Assembly (NCBI RefSeq): GCF_001439735.1
Contig: NZ_JYLN01000002.1
Location: 496,001-560,000 of the forward strand
Length of the DNA stretch: 64,000 nucleotides
Direction: 5' to 3'
From: Pseudomonas paralactis
GTDB lineage: Bacteria; Pseudomonadota; Gammaproteobacteria; Pseudomonadales; Pseudomonadaceae
Part shown: piece by piece, positions 10,663 through 19,132 of the stretch
Layout of the letters: each line of letters starts with the position of its first letter
Position numbering within the stretch: the first letter of the stretch is position 1
Notes under the pieces: generated by a model
What the model saw: the letters and a program-made list of their open reading frames with translations, nothing else
The model's database searches: none
What the model was told of the DNA's origin: nothing
Program-made: the position numbers and the translations under genes

Positions 10663-11112
10663 CTACTTCCAGCGATCCGCTGCGGCGTGGTCACTGCTGC
10701 GCCCTTCTACCCAACGCGCGCCCTCGCTGGTGTTTTCCTTTTTCCAAAACGGCGCCCGCGTCTTCAGGTAATCCATCACGAACGCACAGGCATCAAACGC
10801 TGCCTGACGGTGGGCGCTGGCGGCTCCGACAAACACAATCGGTTCACCCGGTTCCAAGGCGCCGATGCGGTGCAGCACTTGCAGCTTTAGTAGCGGCCAA
10901 CGCTGCTCGGCCTCGATGATGATTTTGGCCAAAGCCTTTTCAGTCATGCCCGGGTAGTGCTCCAGGAACATCCCCGACACCTCGCGCCCGTCATTGAAGT
11001 CACGCACATACCCGACAAAACTCACCACCGCGCCTACGCCCACATTGGCCGCGTGCATGGCGTTGACTTCGGCGCCCGGATCAAAAGCTTCGACCTGCAC
11101 ACGAATGGCCAT
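10663..11112 (-). CDS. moaE: Molybdopterin synthase catalytic subunit MoaE
   Basis: A 149-residue protein with MoaE hallmarks: GAVVSFVGYVRDFNDG near the N-terminus, HRIGALEPGEPIVFVGAASAHRQAAF in the middle, and the C-terminal LKTRAPFWKKE containing the catalytic lysine. With MoaD it inserts sulfur into cyclic pyranopterin monophosphate to make molybdopterin. Third gene of moaC-moaD-moaE, starting 2 bp after moaD. Confidence 0.96.
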   Translation of the reverse strand: MAIRVQVEAFDPGAEVNAMHAANVGVGAVVSFVGYVRDFNDGREVSGMFLEHYPGMTEKALAKIIIEAEQRWPLLKLQVLHRIGALEPGEPIVFVGAASAHRQAAFDACAFVMDYLKTRAPFWKKENTSEGARWVEGRSSDHAAADRWK

Positions 11113-11114
11113 GG

Positions 11115-11357
11115 TCAGCCCCCGGTCACTGGCGGGAAGAAGGCGATTTCATCACCGGCTTGCACCGGCTCATCGAGGTCGCACAGTTCTTCGTTGCGTG
11201 CGCACATCAGGCTGGTCTCGTTGAGCACTGCAAACTCCGGATCACCGGCCAGCGCCAGGCGCACAGCATCGACCGTAGCAAACTCACCTTCCATCTCCAG
11301 CGAATCAAAGCCCACCGCTTCGGCGTAACGCGCAAAAAACAATACGTTGATGCTCAT
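11115..11357 (-). CDS. moaD: Molybdopterin synthase sulfur carrier subunit MoaD
   Basis: An 80-residue ubiquitin-fold sulfur carrier. It ends in the essential Gly-Gly (FFPPVTGG), whose C-terminus is thiocarboxylated and delivers sulfur to the MoaE active site. The ubiquitin-like body and length are normal for the family. Its start overlaps the end of moaC by 4 bp (11354-11357), indicating translational coupling. Confidence 0.96.
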   Translation of the reverse strand: MSINVLFFARYAEAVGFDSLEMEGEFATVDAVRLALAGDPEFAVLNETSLMCARNEELCDLDEPVQAGDEIAFFPPVTGG

Positions 11358-11827
11358 ACCTGGTCCGCCTTGAAATGCCCGCTTTTACCGCCCAGCTTTT
11401 CCAGCAGGCGAATACTCTCGATGGTCATGCCACGGTCCACGGCCTTGCACATGTCGTAGATCGTCAGCGCAGCGACGCTGGCCGCGGTCAGCGCTTCCAT
11501 CTCGACGCCGGTCTGGCCGGAGAGTTTGCAGCGCGCCAGGATATGCACGGCGTCCACGCCATCAGCGCGCAGTTCGACCTTGACGCCCGTGAGCATCAGC
11601 GGATGACACAAGGGGATCAAGTCACTGGTTTTTTTTGCCGCCTGGATCCCGGCAATGCGGGCCACGGCAAATACGTCGCCCTTGGGGTGAGCGCCGTCGA
11701 CAATCATTGTCAGGGTTTCGGGCAACATGCGCACCCGCGCTTCGGCCACGGCCTCACGGAACGTCACGGCTTTGTCGGTGACGTCGACCATATGGGCGCG
11801 ACCTTGGGAATCGAGATGAGTCAGCAC
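11354..11827 (-). CDS. moaC: Cyclic pyranopterin monophosphate synthase MoaC
   Basis: A 157-residue protein with the MoaC signature: [15 protein letters not shown], then [48 protein letters not shown], and a C-terminal KSGHFK. Together with MoaA it converts GTP to cyclic pyranopterin monophosphate, the first step of molybdenum cofactor synthesis. First gene of a moaCDE operon; moaA and moaB are not in the window. Confidence 0.96.
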   Translation of the reverse strand: MLTHLDSQGRAHMVDVTDKAVTFREAVAEARVRMLPETLTMIVDGAHPKGDVFAVARIAGIQAAKKTSDLIPLCHPLMLTGVKVELRADGVDAVHILARCKLSGQTGVEMEALTAASVAALTIYDMCKAVDRGMTIESIRLLEKLGGKSGHFKADQV

Positions 11828-11900
11828 AGCGATACTCCTGATCAGGAGCAGCGATTGTAAACCTGTGGGTCAAATTTGCGCAGGGCTGTTTATCCCATTC

Positions 11901-11928
11901 TGTAGGAGCGAGCAAGCTCGCTCCTACA
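11901..11928. repeat. Perfect 28-bp palindrome of REP class B
   Basis: The arms TGTAGGAGCGAG and CTCGCTCCTACA enclose a CAAG loop, giving a single 12-bp hairpin made of the two outer arms of the class B repeat with the spacer missing. It sits between the autotransporter stop and the moaC start on the same strand and may end the autotransporter transcript. Confidence 0.8.
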
Positions 11929-11947
11929 GTGAGTGCAATACCCTGGG

Positions 11948-14900
11948 TTAGAACCGGAAGGTAAACCCGGCATTGATCCCGTTGTTGTTACCACGGTTGG
12001 ACAACAAGCCGCTGTAGTTCAACGACACCAGGGTGTCCTTGGTCAGGGCCATTTCCGCACTGGCTTTGATCACCGCGCCATCCCGGGCTACGGGTACGCT
12101 GTTGACGGCAAAAGCGGTGTCGCTGCCGGCAAACCTCAGCGAGGCTTCGCGATCGGTATCACCGAGCTGATGCTCCCAACCCAGCTCACCACGCAACGTC
12201 ACTGCCGAGGTGGAGCTGACCGGCAACTGCGTATGCGCACGCAGGCCCACCGTAGAAAGTGTCGCGTCCTGGCTTTGCTTGCTGGCATGCAAGGCTGCAG
12301 CACCGCCTTTTTCCTTGAACGAGTCGCTCTGATAGTTCAGGTATGTGAGGTTGGCGAAGGGTTCGAATGGTGTCCACTGGGTGTAGCCGATCTCGGCAAA
12401 CACTTGGTCGGTGCGCGCATTGTAATCGGCCTTGGCGTAGTCCGACTGGTTGGCGTAAGCCACCCGCCGCGAAGTATCCAGACGGTGCCAAGTGGTGGCG
12501 CCACCCAGGCGCAAGGCAATCGCCTCGAAGCGCTTACCGCCATACACCGACAGGTGATAGTTGTCGCTGTCCGCTGAAGCCGACTGGCCATTGAGGTGGC
12601 TCTGGGTATAACCGGTCGCCGCCCCTACGCGCCAGCCGTCGCTGACCTCGGTATCCAGCCCCAGCAACACACCACTGGTGGACGAGGAATAGCCACTGGC
12701 GTTGTTATCACCGCTGACGTTATTGCGCCCACCGAGCAGTTGCACCCAGCCGCCGTTGTCACGGCTATCGATCTGCGCGCTGGAGTCCAGTGCCTGGGCC
12801 TGCTGCAGACGAGCATTGACCGCTTCGCGAAGGTATCGACTGTCGGCCATTTGCGCCGCCGCAACATCCGAATGCAGTTGCCCCGACAATTGCTTGAATG
12901 CATCCCGAGCCTGGGCGGCGGAATCGGAAGCCAACAGGCTTTCGTATACCGCGCTGCCAGCCCCAAGTGTCTCCGCCGCCGTCGCCACCGCGCGTTCGTT
13001 GCGCGTCTGTGCGACGCTGGCGAAGCTGGTCTGGTTGCGCGCAATCGCCAGGGTCAGTTGGTTCGGTTGGTAAGCGAGTTGCGTGCCGATGAACAGGTAG
13101 TTGGGCGCGAACGCCGCAAACTGACCATTGATACCCTGGCTGGCGCTGAGAATGGTGAACTGCTGGCCCAGCAAGCTGCGCGCCTCGCTGGCAGACAGCA
13201 GGTTGGGGCTGTTCTCCAGGGAAACGTTCACCACACCGCCATTGAGCGTGGCCACGCCACTGCTTTGGATCTGGTCGCTCTGGCCATTGGCACCGACTTC
13301 GACGGCATACACCGAGCCTGGATTGAAGGTCACGTCGCCAGCGCGCAGTGTGCCAATCGAATGCCCCGGCGCCACGCGCCCGCCATTGTTGACCGTCAAG
13401 GCGCCCACCGTGCCGTTGCCGGCCAGGATGCCGCCCACTGTGGTCACGACGCCATTGTCCGCATTACGGGTGCCCACGGCACTGCCATCCACCGTCACGG
13501 CCGAGGTCAACGCACCGTCCACCGACAATTTGCCACCGCGTACCCAAGTACTGCCTGAATAGGTGTTATGGCCTTCCAATACCAGCTCGCCGTCTCCGGA
13601 CTTGACCAGGCTACCGACGTAGGTGGTGCCGGTGAGCAGGTCCTGGCCACGGGTGAGCATCGCCTGCTCCCGGGCATGACCGATCTCGTATTCGAACTGA
13701 TCGTCGGCCGAGGCACTGGCGGGCAGGCCATTGAGCCAGCCCTTTTGCTGCTTGGTCGCCGCCCAAACGGCCTGCTCGGCAGCGTCTTCTACACCGCGGG
13801 CGCGAATGGCCTCATCGGAAATCGGGTTGGCCCAGATATCGCGGGTACCGGTAGGCAAGGCCACCGCCACGGCACCCAGGAACTGCCCCGGCCCTTGCAT
13901 AGCTTTTTGCAGATTGGGCAAGCCCCATCCGCTGACCACACCCGGCACTTGCGGCGTGCCCGGCGCGGCATCATGCACCGGTTGCAGGTTGTCGTAGGTG
14001 CGGCCGCCCGTCAGCTCACCGACAGGTGTGTCCGGGCCATCCGGCGCCTGCAGGCTGGAGGTGGTGAGCAACACATCCCGCGCCTGACTGGCGGTCATGT
14101 AAGGAAAGCGCTGGATCACCAAGGCCAAGGCTCCGGAAACACTCGGCGCAGCCGCGGAGGTCCCGTTGGCGTTGGGCATGATTTCACCCTCAGGCCCTGT
14201 GGACGGGATGCCCGAAACGCCCATCACACACCACCACTTCGAGGTGCCGCAGCGGTTGTAGACCTGGGCGCTGGTCTCGTCGTAGCCGGTGATGGAGAGG
14301 AACTTAGCTTCGATATCCGGTTTGAAAAACGGCAGGTTCGCATTGGTGTCCGGGTTGGCACCGTGGCTGTCGTTGCCCGCCGAGATGATCTGGATAAAGG
14401 TGTTCTCACGGGCCGCATCGGCCATGGCGTCCATCCAGGTTTTGCGCCCGGCGTGGGCCTTGTCCCAGAACGGGCGATAGGCGGCGGTCATGTCACGCAG
14501 GTTTTGCGCGGCGCTGTCGCCAACATTGCCAAAGTGGTTCTCCACGTCATCGCGCGAGCTTTGCCCCCAGCTCTGGTTGACGATCGCCACGTTCTTTGCC
14601 GCCAGGGCGTTGTAGCTGGCCATGAACGCGTTGTAGTCGAGGTCGTTGGAGCCCTGGTACCGGTCGTTGTCGCTGCCGCCGGTATTGGCGACAAAGATAT
14701 TCGCTTCGAAGGCGATCCCGTGCATACCGGTGCCGTTGCGGCTGGCGCCGAGCACACCGGACATTTCCGTACCGTGACCATCATTGAACGCCGGATCATA
14801 TTCCCCGGGAATACTGAAATGTTCACCCTGCTTGAACTCGCCGCTGGGCACTTCAAGACGGTAGCGTGGATGAGTGGCGTAGTACTCCCCAGTGGAGGTC

Positions 14901-15676
14901 ACCGCCTGTACCCGCTCCTGGCCCTGGGCGTTCTTGCCCTGGAACTCGGAGTGTTCGGTGAGGATGCCCGAGTCAAGCACGCCAACATTGACCCCCTTGC
15001 CAGTGATGCCCAGGGCATAGGCGTAATACGCGTTGGTGCGGTCCAGGCCGGAGTTGACCTGGGCTTCCGGGGTCTTCCAGGTTTGCGCGTTGGCGCTCCA
15101 GTCTCCGGTTGCGCCAGCCCAGGACTGGCCTGCATTCAACTGCCCACTCAGGTTGCTGCTCACGCCCGGTTCTACGTAGGTGTAAGGTTTGGCGGCCGGC
15201 AGGTTGGCGATGATGGCCTTGGAAAAATCGAGAATATTGGTGGTGTAGCGGCCGCTGTTGCTGAACAGCCGACTGCGGTAGTAATCCAGGCGCGAGGTGT
15301 AATCCAGTGGCCGCCGAGTATCGCCGAGCATGGCACCGATGGTGAGGTTTTCGGGTTGCAGTTCGTAGTTCTGTTTGAGGGCCGAGTCGAACTTGCCGGA
15401 CTGGGCAGCGAAGTCCTTGGCCGCCAGGTCGACGATATCCGAGTAGGCAAACCGCAGATTCTTGTACACGTCGGTGCCGGGGCCGAACGAGGCGACGGCT
15501 CTGCGGAATGCCGATTCCAGTACTTGAGACGTGTACGGATTGTCTTCGGCCCAGGCCATGGTTCCCTGGCCCAGCCAAAGAGCCAGGCCGAGCGCGATGG
15601 GTGTTAGAGGCATCTGCTTGAAACGAGTGGCGTGCTTGTGTTGCGACAAAGTGAAGCCATTACCTGCTACGTCCAT
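11948..15676 (-). CDS. Subtilisin-like serine protease autotransporter
   Basis: A 1242-residue type V secreted protease. An extended signal peptide (hydrophobic core MPLTPIALGLALWLGQGTMAWA, preceded by about 20 residues) leads into an S8 peptidase domain with the full triad: Asp235 in VLDSGI, His301 in DGHGTEMSG and Ser507 in NGTSAAAPSVSG. From about residue 690 the passenger has autotransporter-associated beta-helix repeats (LVKSGDGELVLEGHNTYSGSTWVRGGKL). The last roughly 280 residues form the outer-membrane beta barrel, ending in the canonical aromatic FTFRF. It resembles secreted serine proteases such as Serratia Ssp and Pseudomonas EprS. Monocistronic, with a hairpin downstream. Confidence 0.93.
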   Translation of the reverse strand: MDVAGNGFTLSQHKHATRFKQMPLTPIALGLALWLGQGTMAWAEDNPYTSQVLESAFRRAVASFGPGTDVYKNLRFAYSDIVDLAAKDFAAQSGKFDSALKQNYELQPENLTIGAMLGDTRRPLDYTSRLDYYRSRLFSNSGRYTTNILDFSKAIIANLPAAKPYTYVEPGVSSNLSGQLNAGQSWAGATGDWSANAQTWKTPEAQVNSGLDRTNAYYAYALGITGKGVNVGVLDSGILTEHSEFQGKNAQGQERVQAVTSTGEYYATHPRYRLEVPSGEFKQGEHFSIPGEYDPAFNDGHGTEMSGVLGASRNGTGMHGIAFEANIFVANTGGSDNDRYQGSNDLDYNAFMASYNALAAKNVAIVNQSWGQSSRDDVENHFGNVGDSAAQNLRDMTAAYRPFWDKAHAGRKTWMDAMADAARENTFIQIISAGNDSHGANPDTNANLPFFKPDIEAKFLSITGYDETSAQVYNRCGTSKWWCVMGVSGIPSTGPEGEIMPNANGTSAAAPSVSGALALVIQRFPYMTASQARDVLLTTSSLQAPDGPDTPVGELTGGRTYDNLQPVHDAAPGTPQVPGVVSGWGLPNLQKAMQGPGQFLGAVAVALPTGTRDIWANPISDEAIRARGVEDAAEQAVWAATKQQKGWLNGLPASASADDQFEYEIGHAREQAMLTRGQDLLTGTTYVGSLVKSGDGELVLEGHNTYSGSTWVRGGKLSVDGALTSAVTVDGSAVGTRNADNGVVTTVGGILAGNGTVGALTVNNGGRVAPGHSIGTLRAGDVTFNPGSVYAVEVGANGQSDQIQSSGVATLNGGVVNVSLENSPNLLSASEARSLLGQQFTILSASQGINGQFAAFAPNYLFIGTQLAYQPNQLTLAIARNQTSFASVAQTRNERAVATAAETLGAGSAVYESLLASDSAAQARDAFKQLSGQLHSDVAAAQMADSRYLREAVNARLQQAQALDSSAQIDSRDNGGWVQLLGGRNNVSGDNNASGYSSSTSGVLLGLDTEVSDGWRVGAATGYTQSHLNGQSASADSDNYHLSVYGGKRFEAIALRLGGATTWHRLDTSRRVAYANQSDYAKADYNARTDQVFAEIGYTQWTPFEPFANLTYLNYQSDSFKEKGGAAALHASKQSQDATLSTVGLRAHTQLPVSSTSAVTLRGELGWEHQLGDTDREASLRFAGSDTAFAVNSVPVARDGAVIKASAEMALTKDTLVSLNYSGLLSNRGNNNGINAGFTFRF

Positions 15677-15988
15677 TTTCCTTTCCCTTTGGATATGTGC
15701 GTCGTCAATGAGCGATGTATCGGGCTTTTGTAATAGGCAGGGTCACGGTGAAGAACCTAGACAGGTCTTCAAAACGTTCGTCGAATCAAGGAGGAGTGCT
15801 CCGACGGGGGTCACGCAGAGTTCTTGTTGTTTTTTACCGCAAGAAAAAATGTAACAAAATAATTACAAAAACCACAAGCACCCAGGACGCGTTATCGCAG
15901 ACAAATGTCGCGCACAACAAAAACCCCGGACTTCGTGAAAAATCCGGGGCAGTTCGTGGCACTTAGCCACTTTTTGGTGAGTAGGCGG
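15677..15988. other. Intergenic region upstream of the autotransporter
   Basis: A 312-bp gap between phoH and the autotransporter, both on the minus strand. It contains the phoH terminator (15917-15949) and, nearer 15700-15900, the presumed autotransporter promoter. The AT-rich patch at about 15825-15885 differs from its surroundings. No gene was seen. Confidence 0.45.
15917..15949 (-). terminator. Rho-independent terminator of the PhoH gene
   Basis: Read on the minus strand, a stem of CCCCGGA and TCCGGGG around a roughly 12-nt loop is followed by a TTTTTGTT run. It lies 40 bp beyond the stop of the PIN-PhoH gene. Confidence 0.85.
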
Positions 15989-17383
15989 TTACAGGTGAGA
16001 TTCGGCGTATTCAGCCAGAATCGAGCGAGGCACACCCTGCAGCGCAATATGCACGCCGTTCGGGAAATCCTTGAAGCGTTCCGTCAGGTAGGTCAGCCCG
16101 GAGCTGGTCGCGGACAGGTAAGGGGTGTCGATCTGCGCCAGGTTGCCCAGGCACACCACTTTGGAACCGGCGCCGGCACGGGTGATGATGGTTTTCATCT
16201 GGTGCGGTGTGAGGTTCTGACATTCATCGATCAGGATCAGGCTCTGCTGGAAGCTGCGACCTCGGATGTAGTTGAGTGATTTGAACTGCAACGGCACTTT
16301 GCTGAGGATGTAGTCGACGCTGCCATGGGTGTTTTCGTCATCCATGTGCAAGGCTTCGAGGTTGTCGGTGATCGCCCCCAGCCACGGCTCCATTTTTTCC
16401 GCTTCGGTGCCGGGCAAAAAGCCGATTTCCTGGTCCAGGCCCTGCACGCTGCGGGTGGCGATGATGCGGCGATAGCGTTTGGTCACCATGGTTTGTTCGA
16501 TGGCGGCGGCCAGGGCGAGGATGGTTTTCCCCGAACCTGCGGCGCCGGTCAGGTTGACCAGGTGAATGTCCGGATCGAGCAGCGCATACAGCGCCAGGCT
16601 CTGGTAGATATCACGCGGTTTCAGGCCCCAGGCTTCCTGGTGCAACAGGGGTTCCTGATGCAGGTCGAGAATCAGCAGCTTGTCGACCTGGATCTCTTTG
16701 ATCCAGCCCACGAAGCCCTGCTCGTCGACGATGAATTCATTGATATGCACGGCCGGCAGGTTGTCGGTCAATTGCACCTGGTGCCAGGTGCGGCCATGGT
16801 CCTGACGGGTTTCGACCTTGCTGACACGGTCCCAGAACGAGCCGGTCATCATGTGATAACCCCGCGACAGCATCGACACATCGTCGACCAGTTGGTCGGT
16901 ACTGTAGTCCTCGGCAGCGATCCCACACGCTCGTGCCTTGAGGCGCATATTGATGTCTTTGGTCACCAGCACTACGCGCAGGTCCTTGTCGCGAGCGTGC
17001 AGGTCGATCAATTGGTTGATGATTTTATTGTCGTTCAGGTTTTCCGGCAGCAGGCTGTTGGGCTCGCTGCGCTTGCTCATCAGGATCGACAGCAAGCCCT
17101 TGGGCCCGCTTTTGCCACGCTGGATCGGCACACCGACCTCAACGTCCTCGGGCGAGGCTTCGCCCAGGGTTTTGTCGATCAGGCGGATGGCCTGGCGGCA
17201 TTCGGCGGCAACGCTGTGGTGGCCGCTTTTGAGTTTATCGAGCTCCTCAAGCACGATCATCGGAATGGCGACGTGGTGTTCTTCAAAGTTAAGCAATGCG
17301 TTTGGATCGTGAATCAATACGTTGGTATCAAGCACATAAAGGATTGGCTGGTCGGAAGAAGGGTTACGTCCATGATCATCCAT
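15989..17383 (-). CDS. PIN domain-PhoH family ATPase/ribonuclease
   Basis: A 464-residue fusion. An N-terminal PIN nuclease domain (about residues 15-160) has acidic residues at VLDTNVLIHD, VLEELDKL and VLVTKDINM. A linker follows, then a PhoH P-loop ATPase with Walker A TGAAGSGKT at about 279-287 and Walker B LILIDECQN. This PIN-PhoH order is that of PhoH2/YlaK proteins, which combine RNA helicase and RNase activity. The start ATG at 17383 gives the usual length. It is monocistronic, with a clear terminator. Confidence 0.92.
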   Translation of the reverse strand: MDDHGRNPSSDQPILYVLDTNVLIHDPNALLNFEEHHVAIPMIVLEELDKLKSGHHSVAAECRQAIRLIDKTLGEASPEDVEVGVPIQRGKSGPKGLLSILMSKRSEPNSLLPENLNDNKIINQLIDLHARDKDLRVVLVTKDINMRLKARACGIAAEDYSTDQLVDDVSMLSRGYHMMTGSFWDRVSKVETRQDHGRTWHQVQLTDNLPAVHINEFIVDEQGFVGWIKEIQVDKLLILDLHQEPLLHQEAWGLKPRDIYQSLALYALLDPDIHLVNLTGAAGSGKTILALAAAIEQTMVTKRYRRIIATRSVQGLDQEIGFLPGTEAEKMEPWLGAITDNLEALHMDDENTHGSVDYILSKVPLQFKSLNYIRGRSFQQSLILIDECQNLTPHQMKTIITRAGAGSKVVCLGNLAQIDTPYLSATSSGLTYLTERFKDFPNGVHIALQGVPRSILAEYAESHL

Positions 17384-17722
17384 ACTCGGTCACCTTTGTG
17401 GGAGCCAGTCGACGCAATACCTGGGCGGTGCTGCGCCTCGATTCGACCACCGAATGCACCTGAGGGACGTCAAGTGCAGTGCCCACATGCGGAGTCTTGG
17501 AAGACGCCACCTGTGTTGCAGGTTTCGGCGGTCTGACTTCGTAATACCGCAAAACCCATGACAGGAAAAAGCACTTTGACGCTTTTTTGAAGTTTATTTT
17601 TCAGGATGACGAATAGCACTAGCCGAGTACCATGTACCCCGTTAAAGTCGGAAGTCCGCCTGCATCGAAATGTCGCAGCAAATCGCCCCGAAAACACCCC
17701 ATCCCCAGCAAAGCCGGGCACT
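17384..17722. other. Intergenic region upstream of the PhoH gene
   Basis: A 339-bp gap between the deacetylase stop and the PhoH start, both on the minus strand. It presumably holds the PhoH promoter. I see no convincing gene, repeat or strong terminator here; the small open frames lack ribosome binding sites and family features. Confidence 0.4.
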
Positions 17723-18847
17723 TCATCGAAATGCCTCGCGACACTCCTGCCAACCCAGGCCACTCTGCGCCGTTGCCTGCAATACCATCGGCAATGCCAC
17801 CCGCGCCTTGTCCTGGGTGTCGTGAAACACGATCACGCCTTTGCGCCATAGCAGCATCAATGTCAGCACCCGTTGCGCCGACTCATCGGCCTTGAGCTTG
17901 CCCGGCTCGTCCTGGGAATCGATGTCCCATAACGCCACCTGCAAACCCTGTTGCTGGAAGAAGCCCTGGCTGTCCGCACGGCGCTGCCCATAGGGCGGAC
18001 GGAACAGCGGCACATAGTTTTCCGGCAGCAGATTTTGCACCAGCGCGGCACTGCGGGTGATGGAGCTTTGCCAGTCAACCCAATGGCTATGGGAACGGTA
18101 TTGCCACCCCTGGATACCCACGCACTGCCCCTGATACAGCGCCTGCACATCCGCGACAGAACTGCGCTCCACACGGCTTTGCAAACTGCTGCCAAGGGCG
18201 AAGAACGCGGCGTTCATCTTTTGCTTGCGCAGGTAGTCGGCCATCCAATCGGTATGGCCGCCCACCAATGCCGGGCCGCCGTCGAAGGTCAGCAAGAACA
18301 TGCGATCGTTGAGCTCGTCGCCATTGCGCTCATGATCGCCAAAGCGCGCCACTTCACTGCTGATCTGCGGAAACAGCGCGGCCTTGCGCAACAACTCGTC
18401 CAGATAGCGTTCGTGAAAGTGCCGACTGGGGGCAGCCCAGCCTATATAGAAAGAGTTGTCACTGACCTCGAACTTGCCGGCCTGCTCGCGCAGATCGTCC
18501 ATGTTTTCCACCAGGTAGCAGAACGAGGCATCTTCTTCGCAGCTCTGCTGGGCGAATGTGTAGTTCTCCAACAGCCGTTGCCAGAGCTGGCGACGCAGGT
18601 CATCGATGGCGGCCAGGTTGATGATCTTAAGCCCCAGCCGTTGCTTGAGCGCGGTTTCGTCCTGGGCTTCGCTGGCGATTAAACCATGGGCAAACATCAG
18701 GATTTCCGCCCGCGAGGCCACATCGAACAGCGCCGGGCTGCTGAGTTTTTCCGGCCAGGTGTTGCGGTCGAGGCTGGCGACATCCACCGGCGCGGCCTGG
18801 GCATTCAGGCACAGCAGGCAAGCGGACAATAAAAGCGCTAATCGCAC
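17723..18847 (-). CDS. Secreted polysaccharide deacetylase-like (NodB-fold) protein
   Basis: A 374-residue protein with a Sec signal peptide beginning at GTG 18847 (VRLALLLSACLLCLNAQA), preceded by a GGGAG box; the upstream open frame adds 52 non-conserved residues and is unlikely. A NodB-like domain follows from about residue 185: motif 1 reads TFDGGP (catalytic Asp189), motif 3 RPPYGQ, then LWDIDSQDE and GVIVFHD. The usual second Asp of motif 1 (TFDDGP), a metal ligand, is Gly here, and the H(S/T)xxH motif is not recognisable (SHSHWVDW instead). It may be a degenerate or altered-specificity member acting in the periplasm. Confidence 0.8.
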   Translation of the reverse strand: MRLALLLSACLLCLNAQAAPVDVASLDRNTWPEKLSSPALFDVASRAEILMFAHGLIASEAQDETALKQRLGLKIINLAAIDDLRRQLWQRLLENYTFAQQSCEEDASFCYLVENMDDLREQAGKFEVSDNSFYIGWAAPSRHFHERYLDELLRKAALFPQISSEVARFGDHERNGDELNDRMFLLTFDGGPALVGGHTDWMADYLRKQKMNAAFFALGSSLQSRVERSSVADVQALYQGQCVGIQGWQYRSHSHWVDWQSSITRSAALVQNLLPENYVPLFRPPYGQRRADSQGFFQQQGLQVALWDIDSQDEPGKLKADESAQRVLTLMLLWRKGVIVFHDTQDKARVALPMVLQATAQSGLGWQECREAFR

Positions 18848-19132
18848 ACGGGGTCTCCCTCTGCAGAGTCGTCGGCCACTATAGCTGATCACGTCCGCCC
18901 AGATGGCATTGGCCAGGTTCGACGGGCCTCTGGCTGGCCATGATGGATAAGTCCTACAGCTATTGCCCCTCCAATAAGTAAGAGACCTCTTGATTCCCTC
19001 CACCCTATTGAAGGGCTCGCTTACGGCTTCCTAAGATCGGCCCATCTGCGGCTCTGCGAGCAGCATGTTCCCCATCGTGTCCCGGCTGACGGCAATTGCA
19101 ATTGGCGGGTCAACTGGAAAGAAGGAAGTTCC

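Noticed and set aside
13568..15607. 679-codon open frame on the plus strand
   Set aside because: It is antisense to the autotransporter, whose catalytic motifs are intact; the translated sequence is Gly/Val/Arg-rich with no domain.
18848..19003. Upstream extension of the deacetylase to ATG 19003
   Set aside because: The added 52 residues have no conserved character and would bury the signal peptide; GTG 18847 has a good ribosome binding site.
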